The notes under the pieces were generated by a model that saw only the letters and a program-made list of their open reading frames with translations, was not told the origin of the DNA and did not search any database. Below, in pieces: positions 37,015-46,799 of a stretch of DNA of 64,000 nucleotides. The stretch is from positions 310,001 to 374,000 of the forward strand of contig OU015322.1 of the NCBI GenBank assembly GCA_907163225.1. Direction: 5' to 3'. The stretch's first letter is position 1, and each line of letters starts with the position of its first letter. The stretch comes from an uncultured Rhodocyclaceae bacterium (GTDB taxonomy: Bacteria > Pseudomonadota > Gammaproteobacteria > Burkholderiales > Rhodocyclaceae). The position numbers and the translations under genes are program-made.

Positions 37015-38418
37015 ATGAACCGAATTTCCTTTCGCCAGGGCATGCTGCTTGGCTTTGCCTTGATCGTTCTGCTGCTCGGCGGAGTAGCGGTGCAAAGCTG
37101 GCTGGTGGTGGAGCATTTGGTCGACCAAAGCCGCCAAAGTAGCGATCGCGCAATTCAGTTGATGGCGGCAGTTCAGGAATTGGGCGAGCGTACTGTCGAT
37201 ATCGAACGCAGCGCGCGGCAGTATCTGGTGCTTGACAACCCCGTTTTTAAGCAACGTTTTGATGAGCATCTCAGTCAGTCGCTAGCCGTCGTCGATCGGC
37301 TGGAGGGGCAGGCTGCCGAGCCGCTGCTGCCTTTGCTTGGCGGTTGGCGGATGGTTTCCGAGGCTCTGCGCAGCGGCCTTGATCAAAATATTCCGCAAGC
37401 CGAGATCATTCCCTTACTGGCTCGCATGGCAGAGCTTGACGGTTTGCTCAAGCAAGCCGGGCAACGCTGGATAGAAGCGCAGAATCGGAAAGCGCTCGTA
37501 GAGTTGGAGGCCAATCGGCTGCGCTTAGGCGGGCGCATTGCCTTGGCCCTGTTTGGCGCGCTGCTCGTGGCATTGGCGATGGGATGGTGGCTTGTCCGGC
37601 CGGTTCGACATCTGGAACAGGCGATCATACGTCTCGGCGCCAGCCGCTTCGACGAGGCGGTAACCGTGGGCGGGCCGGCTGACTTGCGACAGTTGGGCAA
37701 GCGTCTGGACTGGCTGCGTCAACGTCTGGCCGAACTGGAAGCTGATCGCGAGCGTGCCCTGCGCCATGTCTCGCATGAGCTGAAAACACCGCTGACGGCT
37801 TTGAAAGAGGGCGTTTCACTCTTGCGTGAAGAGGTGCCCGGGCCGCTGGCGGCAGGGCAGCGCGAAGTCGTCGATATCCTCCAGCACAATGTCGGCAACC
37901 TGCAGGAACAAATCGAGAGCCTGCTGACGCTCAATGCGGCCTCTTTTGAAGCGCGTCGCCTGCAAATAGCACCGGTTCGACTATCGCGGCTTCTCGGTGC
38001 CGTGGTTCAGCGTCGGGAGTTGCACAGCCAGTCGCGACAACTGAAGATCATCATCGAGGCGCCTGAAGCGGTAGCCATGCTCGATGCAGAAAAAATGTCG
38101 GTTGTTCTCGATAATTTGCTCTCCAACGCCATCGATTTCAGTCCGGAGCAAGGCGAAATCCGCCTTTCTGTTAGTCAAGCCGACGGCCTATGGCGCTTCG
38201 ACTGCATCGATCAGGGGCCGGGTGTGGCGGAAGAAGACCGCCAGCGAATTTTCGACCCTTTCGTACAGGGGCAGCGTATGGCGCCGGCGCCGCGGCAAGG
38301 CAGCGGTGTCGGCCTTTCTATCGTTCGCGAATTGTTGCGAGCCATGGGCGGTGCGGTTTATCTCCTCCCGCAAGCAACGGGCGCCCATTTTCGTGTGGAA
38401 ATTCCAGATGCGCAGTAA
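37015..38418 (+). CDS. glrK: Sensor histidine kinase, GlrK/QseE type
   Basis: The 467-residue protein has two transmembrane helices (residues about 9-29 and 175-193) around a helical periplasmic sensor. HAMP follows, then the phospho-acceptor HVSHELKTPLTALKEG (His about 256) and an ATPase domain with NLLSNAIDFS, DQGPGVAEEDRQRIFDPF and GSGVGLSIVRELL. Gene order kinase, small lipoprotein, sigma-54 regulator matches enterobacterial qseE-qseG-qseF (glrK-glrR), which is the basis of the name. The stop overlaps the next start by 11 bases. Confidence 0.9.
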   Translation: MNRISFRQGMLLGFALIVLLLGGVAVQSWLVVEHLVDQSRQSSDRAIQLMAAVQELGERTVDIERSARQYLVLDNPVFKQRFDEHLSQSLAVVDRLEGQAAEPLLPLLGGWRMVSEALRSGLDQNIPQAEIIPLLARMAELDGLLKQAGQRWIEAQNRKALVELEANRLRLGGRIALALFGALLVALAMGWWLVRPVRHLEQAIIRLGASRFDEAVTVGGPADLRQLGKRLDWLRQRLAELEADRERALRHVSHELKTPLTALKEGVSLLREEVPGPLAAGQREVVDILQHNVGNLQEQIESLLTLNAASFEARRLQIAPVRLSRLLGAVVQRRELHSQSRQLKIIIEAPEAVAMLDAEKMSVVLDNLLSNAIDFSPEQGEIRLSVSQADGLWRFDCIDQGPGVAEEDRQRIFDPFVQGQRMAPAPRQGSGVGLSIVRELLRAMGGAVYLLPQATGAHFRVEIPDAQ

Positions 38419-38964
38419 TCACGACTTCTCCTTTCAACCGCTGGCAGTTTTCATTTTTTGCCTTTTTTTCGGGTTGACCGTAACCGGCTGCGCCTCCGGC
38501 CCCATGGCCAGGAAACTGCACCTTGAGGACATCAGCCCGGAGGCAGCCCTGACCCATTACCAAGGGCTTTCGCGCATGACGCCAGCCGAGCTTGGACGCG
38601 AACGCACGGTGCTGGTTGCAGTGCCGCAGACGCCATTTACGCAGATGAGAGTCGCCATGCTGCTCGGTCATCCTCGCGCACAGCAGGATCTCGGCAAAGG
38701 TCTGGCGCTGCTTGAGGGTATTCTAAAATCCACTGACCCAGCCGCCACGCCTTTTCACCCGCTGGCCCGCGAGATTGCGGACAATTACCAGGAACGGATA
38801 AAACTGGAAAGCCAACTCGAGAAGCAGGGGCAGCAATTGAACCAGCAGTTGAAGGAAAGCCAGCGCAAGGTCGCTGAGTTGCAGGAAAAACTCGACAACC
38901 TGGCCAACATAGAAAAAAGCCTGATCCCGCGGCCGCGTGCTGCAAGGCCTGAAGGAGTCAAGCG

Positions 38965-38968
<4 letters not shown>
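38408..38968 (+). CDS. QseG-like lipoprotein whose signal peptide is partly made of the dispersed repeat
   Basis: The 186-residue protein has an N-terminal lipoprotein signal FIFCLFFGLTVTGC with Cys about 27 and a C-terminal coiled coil (LESQLEKQGQQLNQQLKESQRKVAELQEKLDNL, residues about 136-168). By position and pattern it is the QseG (YfhG) equivalent, an outer-membrane lipoprotein that modulates the kinase. The hydrophobic core CLFFGLTV is encoded by a dispersed repeat copy (38451-38482). It overlaps both glrK and glrR. Confidence 0.82.
38451..38482 (+). repeat. Dispersed repeat, short form, encoding a signal peptide
   Basis: TCATTTTTTGCC, long T tract, core GGGTTGACCG (38471-38480) and TAA in another frame. 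Read in frame it gives FIFCLFFGLTV. Confidence 0.82.
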
Positions 38969-40380
<1,412 letters not shown>

Positions 40381-40414
40381 ATAGACGCTACACGTCACCG
40401 GCCAGGAAAATCCC

Positions 40415-40432
40415 TGTCGTTCCTGAACGACT
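40415..40432 (+). promoter_or_regulatory. Putative GlrR activator site
   Basis: TGTCGTTCCTGAACGACT contains GTCGTT and AACGAC as a perfect inverted repeat. It fits TGTC-N10-GACA (known for GlrR) with one mismatch. It lies about 70 bases before the sigma-54 promoter. Confidence 0.6.
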
Positions 40433-40497
40433 GGGTTCTCGTTTTCATAAAACGCTATTTGTTGTTAATTGCATGATTTATATGGGTAATTCTAGCC

Positions 40498-40513
40498 TGG
40501 CACGAAGCTCGCA
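40498..40513 (+). promoter_or_regulatory. Sigma-54 promoter (-24/-12)
   Basis: TGGCAC, five bases, TCGCA, one mismatch from the TGGCAC-N5-TTGCA consensus. It lies 37 bases before the BON-domain start codon. Confidence 0.72.
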
Positions 40514-40549
40514 ATGATATCTGGCAATCAACAAAAGAAGGGATTTGCC

Positions 40550-40891
40550 ATGATCAAACGCAACCTGATGGTCGTTAGCCTCGCCGCCACCGCAACCTTT
40601 GCCGGCCTGACGCTCTCCGCCTTTGCTATCGATGACCCCAAAGCCGCCACAGCCAACCTCTCCAACACTGACGGCCATGATGTCGCGCTCACTGAAAAAG
40701 TGGAAACGCTATTGCGCACGGACGTCGGCCTCGCCGGGTCACAATTCCGCATTCTTGCCAAAGCGGCGGTGGTTACCGTAGGCGGCACCGTGCCCGACGA
40801 ACATTCCCTGCGCAGAGCACTGGATCTCGCCAGCGGCGTTCGTGGCGTACGCGAAGTGCGCAATGCAATGGAGGTCGACTCCCCAAAGTGA
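40550..40891 (+). CDS. Secreted BON-domain protein
   Basis: The 113-residue protein has a signal peptide (ending LSAFA) and one BON domain: LTEKVETLLRTDVGLAGSQFRILAKAAVVTVGGTVPDEHSLRRALDLASGVRGVREVRNAMEV. BON proteins bind membranes and often respond to envelope stress. AAGAAGGG before the ATG supports the start. It is likely a target of the adjacent GlrR-type regulator. Confidence 0.88.
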   Translation: MIKRNLMVVSLAATATFAGLTLSAFAIDDPKAATANLSNTDGHDVALTEKVETLLRTDVGLAGSQFRILAKAAVVTVGGTVPDEHSLRRALDLASGVRGVREVRNAMEVDSPK

Positions 40892-40927
40892 CAGAAGAGG
40901 GTGATTCGAGCCGCCTGAGCAGCCTGC

Positions 40928-41194
40928 TCAAACTGATTCCAGCGTTACCAATAGCGCGCCTTCATCGACTGTATCGCCCTCGGTAACATGAATCTGAACC
41001 ACCCGGCCCGCGTGCGGGCTGGGGATATCCAGCGCCACCTTGCCCGTTTCCAGTGTCAAAATAGTGTCATCGTGCGCCACCATGTCACCGACCCTGACCA
41101 GCAGTTCAAGAATGAACACATCACCGCTTGCGCACGAGCCGCAACTCGACCAGCAATCAGGGTATTTAGGCATGCGAACAAAAGAGAAACTCAT
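40928..41194 (-). CDS. Free-standing lipoyl/biotinyl-attachment domain protein
   Basis: The 88-residue protein is mostly a single lipoyl domain: VGDMVAHDDTILTLETGKVALDIPSPHAGRVVQIHVTEGDTVDEGALLVTLE, with the modified Lys in ETGKV (usual form ETDKA). The N-terminus has a CWSSCGSC cluster that is not part of the fold. No dehydrogenase or carboxylase subunit is nearby, so the partner is unknown. Confidence 0.83.
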   Translation of the reverse strand: MSFSFVRMPKYPDCWSSCGSCASGDVFILELLVRVGDMVAHDDTILTLETGKVALDIPSPHAGRVVQIHVTEGDTVDEGALLVTLESV

Positions 41195-41215
41195 CGGCAA
41201 ATTTCCTCGAAACCC

Positions 41216-41243
41216 TTGCATTCTACGCGGGTGTCCGTATAAT
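41216..41243 (+). promoter_or_regulatory. Promoter of the tRNA-Arg pair
   Basis: TTGCAT at 41216-41221, 16-base spacer, perfect TATAAT at 41238-41243; the first tRNA starts 17 bases later. Confidence 0.8.
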
Positions 41244-41259
41244 GCGCCGCTCTGACAGT

Positions 41260-41336
41260 GCGCCCGTAGCTCAGCTGGATAGAGTACTTGGCTACGAACC
41301 AAGGGGTCGGGCGTTCGAATCGCTCCGGGCGCACCA
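41260..41336 (+). tRNA. tRNA-Arg (anticodon ACG), copy 1
   Basis: The 77-base cloverleaf has acceptor GCGCCCG/CGGGCGC, anticodon stem CTTGG/CCAAG around CTACGAA (anticodon ACG), TTCGAAT in the T loop and an encoded CCA end. Confidence 0.97.
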
Positions 41337-41403
41337 GCAGAAAAAATGTTGAGAACCTCAATTTTCGACAAAAAAGCAGTAGAAGTAAAAGCACTTTCGG
41401 TGT

Positions 41404-41480
41404 GCGCCCGTAGCTCAGCTGGATAGAGTACTTGGCTACGAACCAAGGGGTCGGGCGTTCGAATCGCTCCGGGCGCACCA
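41404..41480 (+). tRNA. tRNA-Arg (anticodon ACG), copy 2
   Basis: Identical to the first copy over all 77 bases, 67 bases downstream and probably in the same transcript. Confidence 0.97.
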
Positions 41481-41502
41481 AAATGCCTTCATTGCTTCAG
41501 CC

Positions 41503-41536
41503 AAATGGCCACCCTTGCAGGTGGCCATTTTGCTTT
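41503..41536 (+). terminator. Terminator of the tRNA unit
   Basis: AAATGGCCACC, loop, GGTGGCCATTT followed by TGCTTT. Confidence 0.85.
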
Positions 41537-41805
41537 ATGGTATTGCGTGGTATTGCGTCGCACACATTCGTACTCTGTGAGCGCATGTAGCGCTTTGCTT
41601 CCGGCGACTTTCCCGTTGTAGTTCCATGAAAGTCTGCGTCGTCGACTGGCTGAGAGCCAGTTTTTCCAGCCAAGTATGAGTACTCAGTGGTTCCCGAGTG
41701 CAGGCGTAGCAGCTTTGCGGGGTCGGTCACTACATTGTCGGGATACGCGGCGGCACCGTTCAGGCGTTAAGCCAGCAGTGCAAGGGAGTGATACCCCCAG
41801 TGTCT
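41537..41805. other. Non-coding gap after the tRNA genes
   Basis: A short tandem repeat GTATTGCGTG/GTATTGCGTC lies near 41539-41560. Open frames here look random. No integrase or attachment-site duplicate of the tRNA end is seen. Confidence 0.4.
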
Positions 41806-42444
41806 TTAAGATGCTCCGAATTTTTCCGTGTGCACCTGTACAGCGCGGGCTCTTGCCATGAACAAGCGGAGTTTCACGGTCTCGGACAATGCATCGTCGG
41901 CGGCATCGGATGCCTTGCCAGCCTGATTCAGGATGTGTGCTTCGACCGCCTTCGAGCGCGCCAACAGCAAGCGAAGCTTGATATGGTCAGGGAGATCGTT
42001 GGCAGTGTCTTCTTCATCTTCGGTCTGGTCTGGCAGCCTGGCAACTTTGGGCTGGCTGAATGAGCGGTGGAGATCCTGGTCGCTTACGCCAAAATCGTCG
42101 TCTTCGTCATCCGATACGTCGAGCAGTTCCCGGTCGCTGGTTTTCTTGACTATGTTGGCCAGCGCCATCTGCTCGCGAGCAGAGCGGGACATCATCGACT
42201 TTGCCCGCGCTACCTTGGCCGCCTTGACTTTCTTGCTCTGGCGAAGGCCGGCGCGCTGGGGAGAGTAGCTGGCCAACTCGATGACAGCACCAGGCATCGG
42301 AACAGGGGCAATGGTGACCATTGCTTCTGTGTTGGACGGCTGCGCAAAACTAGCTTCGGGATTAGCGTCATCGGTAGACGGCTCCCAAGCGTGCGCGCTC
42401 ATTCCGGCCAGGGTTGTCAAAACGATGAGTAGAAATTTACGCAC
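41806..42444 (-). CDS. Secreted protein with a C-terminal internal repeat, unknown function
   Basis: The 212-residue protein has a signal peptide (MRKFLLIVLTTLAGMSAHA). Its middle is rich in acidic and basic residues (DVSDDEDDDFGVSDQD). Near the end a 20-residue motif occurs twice: LPDHIKLRLLLARSKAVEAH and LSETVKLRLFMARARAVQVH. I do not recognise the family. It stands alone. Confidence 0.7.
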   Translation of the reverse strand: MRKFLLIVLTTLAGMSAHAWEPSTDDANPEASFAQPSNTEAMVTIAPVPMPGAVIELASYSPQRAGLRQSKKVKAAKVARAKSMMSRSAREQMALANIVKKTSDRELLDVSDDEDDDFGVSDQDLHRSFSQPKVARLPDQTEDEEDTANDLPDHIKLRLLLARSKAVEAHILNQAGKASDAADDALSETVKLRLFMARARAVQVHTEKFGAS

Positions 42445-42680
42445 TGAAATACCTAAAAAATAAGCTTCGTTCCATGCTTAACGCAGCAATCGGGATTTGG
42501 TTGTCATCGATTCAAGTTTTTTGTGCTTTGCACCAAAAATTACGTTTCGCCATGCCATGGGTAGGGTCAAAAAAGCAATGCCGTCAGGCTTTCAGGCATC
42601 CTGCACCAAATTGAAACCTTGCCCAGACACGCTGGCTACTACTTTACCTTTGTCAGGAATCCACAGGTTCTCTGGTTCTC

Positions 42681-42956
42681 TTAGTGGCGCAGGCTGGCTT
42701 CGAAGGTTGCTTCTGCCTCGTCGGCAAATTTGTACTGCGCAAACAAGCGCTGCAAGGTTTCCGACTTCATGCCAGGGTTGGCCAGGAAGCTGATGCCGAT
42801 GCGCTGCCCTTGTTTAACTAGCGTCGTGAAGGCGTAGTGCCATTCTCGCGCTTCTTCGAGGCGCTCGATCACTTCGAACTCATTGCTGATCGCCACACCG
42901 GCCACCTTGAGTGACTGAATAAATTGCGTTGATTCTGAATTCGGGTTGCGGATCAT
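42681..42956 (-). CDS. Small conserved protein, paralogue of the gene at 33239
   Basis: The 91-residue protein is alignable over its full length with the product at 33239-33517 (shared SLK.AG..ISNE, RL.EA..W..AF.TL, IGISF and a final A.L.H). AGGAAACACC precedes the ATG. Unknown function. Confidence 0.82.
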   Translation of the reverse strand: MIRNPNSESTQFIQSLKVAGVAISNEFEVIERLEEAREWHYAFTTLVKQGQRIGISFLANPGMKSETLQRLFAQYKFADEAEATFEASLRH

Positions 42957-43264
42957 GGTGTTTCCTGTCGATTTCGGTTGGACGTTCCCAATAAACGATC
43001 CGAGGTCACTTGCGATGACATTGCTTCTGTAACGATGTGTAACGCAACCGATTTCGCTGGAAAGCGAGCTTGTCGTATTACACCAAGTCGCCGCAGTACC
43101 GTCTGTTTCGCCTTGATTCGCATGCAGGTGGAGGCTGACTGGCCCGGGCCACCAGGCGATTCATTGCTACCAGGTCGGGTTCAAGGCTGCGGAACAGCTG
43201 TTCGCACAGACAAGCAGCGGTGGAGATAGCTTCAACACACCGATAGTGATTTTTTCCTGCGCGC
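42957..43264. other. Intergenic region, nothing recognised
   Basis: Only short unconvincing frames are present. A short direct repeat (TGTAACG twice near 43028-43042) is the sole feature seen. Confidence 0.4.
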
Positions 43265-44515
43265 TCAAACAGACTTTTCGCTGCTGGATTCCGTCAGTTT
43301 CTGCACGATCAGGCTGCCGATCATGTCGCCTTCGACATTCACTGCCGTGCGCACGGTGTCGAGGATGCGGTCAATGGGGAGCAGGATGGCGATGGCCGCA
43401 GTCGGCAGGCCGACCGATTCGAGGACCAGGACCATGCTCAGCATGCCGACGCTGGGAATGCCGGGGGCGCCGATGGCACCGAGCATGGCGACGAAGAAGA
43501 TGATCAGTTGGTGGGCGAGATCGAGCTCGATGCCGGCTAGCCGGGCGATGAACAGGGCGGCGGCGGCTTCATAGAGCGCAGTGCCATCCATGTTGACGGT
43601 GGCGCCGAGCGGCACCACAAAGTTGGCAATGTCCTTTTTGACGTGCAAATGCTGCTCGGTGCAACGCAGCGTGATGGGCAGCGTGGCGGCGCTCGAACTC
43701 GTCGCGAAAGCCGTGATCAGCGCTTCGCGCGAACCTTTCCAGAAGCGCAGCGGCGACATGCGGGTGACCAGCCAGAGCAGCAGCGGCAGGATGACGATGC
43801 CGTGAAACAGCGTTGTTCCGACGACTACGGCAATGAAATGGCCCAGGCTGGCGAGCAGGGCTGCATTCTGGCTGGCGACCAGTTGCAGCAGCAACGCGGC
43901 GAGGCCGAACGGCGCGAGGCGCATGATCCAGCCGACGATGAGCAGGCAGAGCTCCTGCAATTCCTGGAGCACAACGCGGATATTTTTATAGCGATCGCCG
44001 CCGACCACCAGCGCGATGCCGAGGACCAGCGCAATGACCACCACGGCCAGGATGTCGCCCTCGGCCAGCGCCTTGAACGGGTTCTGGAACATGCCGCGCA
44101 GAAACTGGGCAATATAGTCGGGCAGCGGCATCTGGCGTGCCTGATAGTTGCGGGTGGCGTCGGCAAACATCTCCAGCTGCAGCCCCTCGCCGGGCCGGAA
44201 CAGGCTGGCAGCACCAAGGCCAAGCACGATGGCGATGGTCATTGACAGCGCAAAAAAGCCCATCGTCGCGATCCACACCCGGTGCATCTGCTGATGCGCC
44301 CGCAGGTTGGCTACGCCAACAACAATCGACGAAAACACCAGCGGCACGAGTACCACGCGCAAAAGGTCGAGAAACAGGTTGCCGAGCATTTTTGCGCCGT
44401 ACAGGGTGTTGCCGACCAAGGGCGTTGAGGCCGGTTGCGTGGCAAGCCATAGTCCGCCCGCAACGCCGAGCAGGCAGCCGATGAGGATCTGGGTGTTGAG
44501 CGAGGGACGTGGCAT
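43265..44515 (-). CDS. Dicarboxylate/amino acid:cation symporter (DAACS family)
   Basis: The 416-residue membrane protein has the SDF/DctA-GltP motifs in order: a serine-rich hairpin TSSSAATLPITLRC near residue 268, the NMDGTALYE motif, a second hairpin GAPGIPSVGM and a C-terminal DRILDTVRTAVNVEGD that binds substrate and sodium or protons. The family imports C4-dicarboxylates or glutamate/aspartate; sequence alone does not separate these. Single gene. Confidence 0.94.
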   Translation of the reverse strand: MPRPSLNTQILIGCLLGVAGGLWLATQPASTPLVGNTLYGAKMLGNLFLDLLRVVLVPLVFSSIVVGVANLRAHQQMHRVWIATMGFFALSMTIAIVLGLGAASLFRPGEGLQLEMFADATRNYQARQMPLPDYIAQFLRGMFQNPFKALAEGDILAVVVIALVLGIALVVGGDRYKNIRVVLQELQELCLLIVGWIMRLAPFGLAALLLQLVASQNAALLASLGHFIAVVVGTTLFHGIVILPLLLWLVTRMSPLRFWKGSREALITAFATSSSAATLPITLRCTEQHLHVKKDIANFVVPLGATVNMDGTALYEAAAALFIARLAGIELDLAHQLIIFFVAMLGAIGAPGIPSVGMLSMVLVLESVGLPTAAIAILLPIDRILDTVRTAVNVEGDMIGSLIVQKLTESSSEKSV

Positions 44516-44590
44516 CGGACGGAGTCAGGGTGGTGGCAGCCGCATTCTAGCGGCATTTGACGCTGGCCGTGGTGAGCCGGAAGTTCTGAA

Positions 44591-44619
44591 ATTTTGCCGA
44601 TTTTTCCGGTTGACCGTGG
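44591..44619 (+). repeat. Dispersed repeat, short form
   Basis: ATTTTGCCGA, T tract, core CGGTTGACCG (44607-44616) and TGG, between the symporter and a terminator. Confidence 0.85.
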
Positions 44620-44684
44620 ATAAGGGCCGGCTTGGTTTCCAGGATCGCCGCGACGCAGCGATTGTTCGCGATGGTTCTGAAATG

Positions 44685-44712
44685 AAGAAGCCCGCCGGTG
44701 GGCGGGCTTCTT
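44685..44712. terminator. Terminator of the PEP-CTERM gene at 44742
   Basis: AAGAAGCCCGCC, loop GGTG, GGCGGGCTTCTT, a 12-bp perfect stem. Confidence 0.8.
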
Positions 44713-44741
44713 GTCGAGCAGCGCTGAGCGGCCGCTATGGA

Positions 44742-45518
44742 TTAGCGCGCGGTGCGACGACGAGCGATGGCGCCGATGATGCCCAAGCCAGCCAGCAGCA
44801 TGGCGTAGGATTCGGGTTCTGGCACTGCCGTGAGGATCAGGTTGCCATCGGCCGCATATTTGAGGTCGCCAGCGCCGAAGCTGTGGCCCTGAACCTGGGT
44901 GATCGGGTTGAGAAAACCGTTGTCGACCGCAGCATTGAGACGCAAGGTGAAGATGCTGTCGCCGCCGCCGATGGTGTCCGGGTTGTAGATCGCCGCGTCG
45001 TAACCGGTGATGGCCAGTTGCAGGGCGCCGCCGCCAAATTGCTGGGTGCCAACTGTGACGCTGGAGCCGACGCCACTCATGACGGTGCCTTCCATGATCT
45101 TGGTGCCGTTGGCAAAACCGGTATCGGTTGCAAAGTTGCGATCCTTGCTGCCCAGCCACAGCGAGAAGCTGCCGGAATTGACGGCGTAGGTGTTGCCGGA
45201 AGTCGCCGTGCTGTTGAAGTTGGCGACGACGGTGATTTCGTAGTTGCCGGCGGATAGCTGCGGATTGTTGATCAGTTGGTCGTCAAACAGGTGTTGGGTG
45301 ACGAAGGACTGATAGTAGCCGTTGGCGTTCAGGCTGCCGACAGTGGTGTCGAGGAGCAGTACGCCTGCCGACGAGAAGTCGTAGGTGTTGAAGTTGTTGA
45401 TGGTTTCGGTGACGCTGCCTACGGTGTAGGTGGCGGTGCCGACCCAGGTGTCGGCAGCGATCGCCGGTACCGCCACGAGAGCGGCAAGTGCGGCGGCTGC
45501 AATTTTGAGTTTCTTCAT
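44742..45518 (-). CDS. PEP-CTERM sorting domain protein
   Basis: The 258-residue secreted protein has a signal peptide (MKKLKIAAAALAALVAVPAIA), a beta-rich Asn/Thr/Gly region and the sorting tail VPEPESYAMLLAGLGIIGAIARRRTAR. The start begins the signal peptide; the upstream in-frame extension is not conserved-looking. Likely surface or matrix protein processed by an exosortase encoded elsewhere. Confidence 0.88.
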   Translation of the reverse strand: MKKLKIAAAALAALVAVPAIAADTWVGTATYTVGSVTETINNFNTYDFSSAGVLLLDTTVGSLNANGYYQSFVTQHLFDDQLINNPQLSAGNYEITVVANFNSTATSGNTYAVNSGSFSLWLGSKDRNFATDTGFANGTKIMEGTVMSGVGSSVTVGTQQFGGGALQLAITGYDAAIYNPDTIGGGDSIFTLRLNAAVDNGFLNPITQVQGHSFGAGDLKYAADGNLILTAVPEPESYAMLLAGLGIIGAIARRRTAR

Positions 45519-46004
45519 GTTGGGTACTCGCAAGTTAGGTTCATTCGAAGTGCAGTCGCCGTAGGGACAAATTACGCTCCCCCGACCGAATGTGAATTTA
45601 CTGATCAATTGTTAAACGGCGTTAAGAGATTGGCGAGAAAAAATTAATCCGTTTGGACTAGCTGCTTGTGGCAATAACTGTCTAACACGCTGATTTAACA
45701 GGATTTAACTCGCAACCTATGCTTTTTGGATTGACTTTGGCGGCAGGGTTCGTAGGCGCTTTTACACGCGCTGGGCCAATTGCTGACGGTTGCCGATTCT
45801 CCAGAGCGGTCGTACTGAAGGAGGGTTTCCAGCAGCGGCTCTACCCAAAATCCGGCCACCCTCCCTTGGACATTTCCGCGAGACATCACGGCCCCGTGAT
45901 ATCTCGATGAGGACTCAGGGATTCTTGCTTCCTAAGATGGCTATGACGAGTGCGATAACTCTCACTCGACGACCCCATACCAACATCTCAACGGGAGCAC
46001 TATC
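45519..46004. promoter_or_regulatory. Divergent promoter region between two PEP-CTERM genes
   Basis: No gene is supported. A small hairpin CGAGTG/CACTCG (45947-45968) lies about 37 bases before the plus-strand start. I searched by eye for a sigma-54 promoter on both strands and found none. Confidence 0.45.
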
Positions 46005-46799
46005 ATGTACCCTGATTTTCGTACCGCCACACTCGTCACAGCCGCACTTTCCACGCTCGTGCTAAGCGCAGCCGCCAGCGCATCACCGGTCAACATTTCT
46101 GTAAAGGTGGAAAATCTTGCACCGACCAACAGCATCAGTTTCGCCCCCTTGCATATCGGCTTCAACAACGGGACGTTCGACGCATTCAACAACGGTCAGG
46201 CCGCAACAGCACCCATCATTTCTGTCGCCGAAGGCGGCAGTGGCTCCGCATGGCAACCGGCCTTCGCAGCCGCAGACCCAACCGCAACACGCGGCACCAT
46301 TGGTGGACTTTTACAACCGGGCCAGTCCGTTAGCCAGATATTCACCGTCGACAACATGCTGAACCAGTTTTTCACCTTCGCAGCAATGGTCGTCCCGAGC
46401 AACGATTTCTTCATCGGCAATGATTCGCCGACCGCCTTCCGCCTCTTCGACAATTCGGGAAACCTTATACTTGGCTCGATTGGTCAGAAAGCCAGCGATA
46501 TTTGGGATGCCGGCTCGGAAGCCTTCGATCCGGCGGCTGCAGCGTTCGTTGGTAACAATGGTCTGCGAACTGATCAAAATGGGGTGGTCAGTTTCAACTT
46601 TACCGAACTCGAAGGTTTCAACGGGCTGACGACCGGGGCAAACTACATCTTTGATAGCCAACTCAGTGCCAACTCGGACGTGTATCGTATTTCTTTCCAG
46701 GCAGTCCCCGAACCTGAAACCCTGCCGTTGATGGCAACCGCCTTGTTGGCAGTGTTGGGCTTGTCGCGTCGCCGCCGCACGGAGGCTGCTCTTCGGTGA
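46005..46799 (+). CDS. Spondin-domain PEP-CTERM protein
   Basis: The 264-residue protein has a signal peptide (ending AAASA) and a bacterial spondin-like domain: VNISVKVENLAPTNSISFAPLHIGFNNGTFDAFNNGQAA, SVAEGGSGSAWQPAF, PNNDFFIGND-like VPSNDFFIGNDSPTAFRLFD. The sorting tail is VPEPETLPLMATALLAVLGLSRRRRTEAALR. Its stop overlaps the GTG start of the response regulator (GTGA). ACGGGAG precedes the ATG. Confidence 0.9.
   Translation: MYPDFRTATLVTAALSTLVLSAAASASPVNISVKVENLAPTNSISFAPLHIGFNNGTFDAFNNGQAATAPIISVAEGGSGSAWQPAFAAADPTATRGTIGGLLQPGQSVSQIFTVDNMLNQFFTFAAMVVPSNDFFIGNDSPTAFRLFDNSGNLILGSIGQKASDIWDAGSEAFDPAAAAFVGNNGLRTDQNGVVSFNFTELEGFNGLTTGANYIFDSQLSANSDVYRISFQAVPEPETLPLMATALLAVLGLSRRRRTEAALR

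Noticed and set aside
41497-41730. Minus-strand 77-codon frame after the tRNA genes
   Set aside because: Its end runs through the tRNA terminator and no homology is recognised.
41260-41805. Genomic-island insertion at the tRNA-Arg pair
   Set aside because: No integrase and no partial duplication of the tRNA 3' end beyond the second full tRNA.
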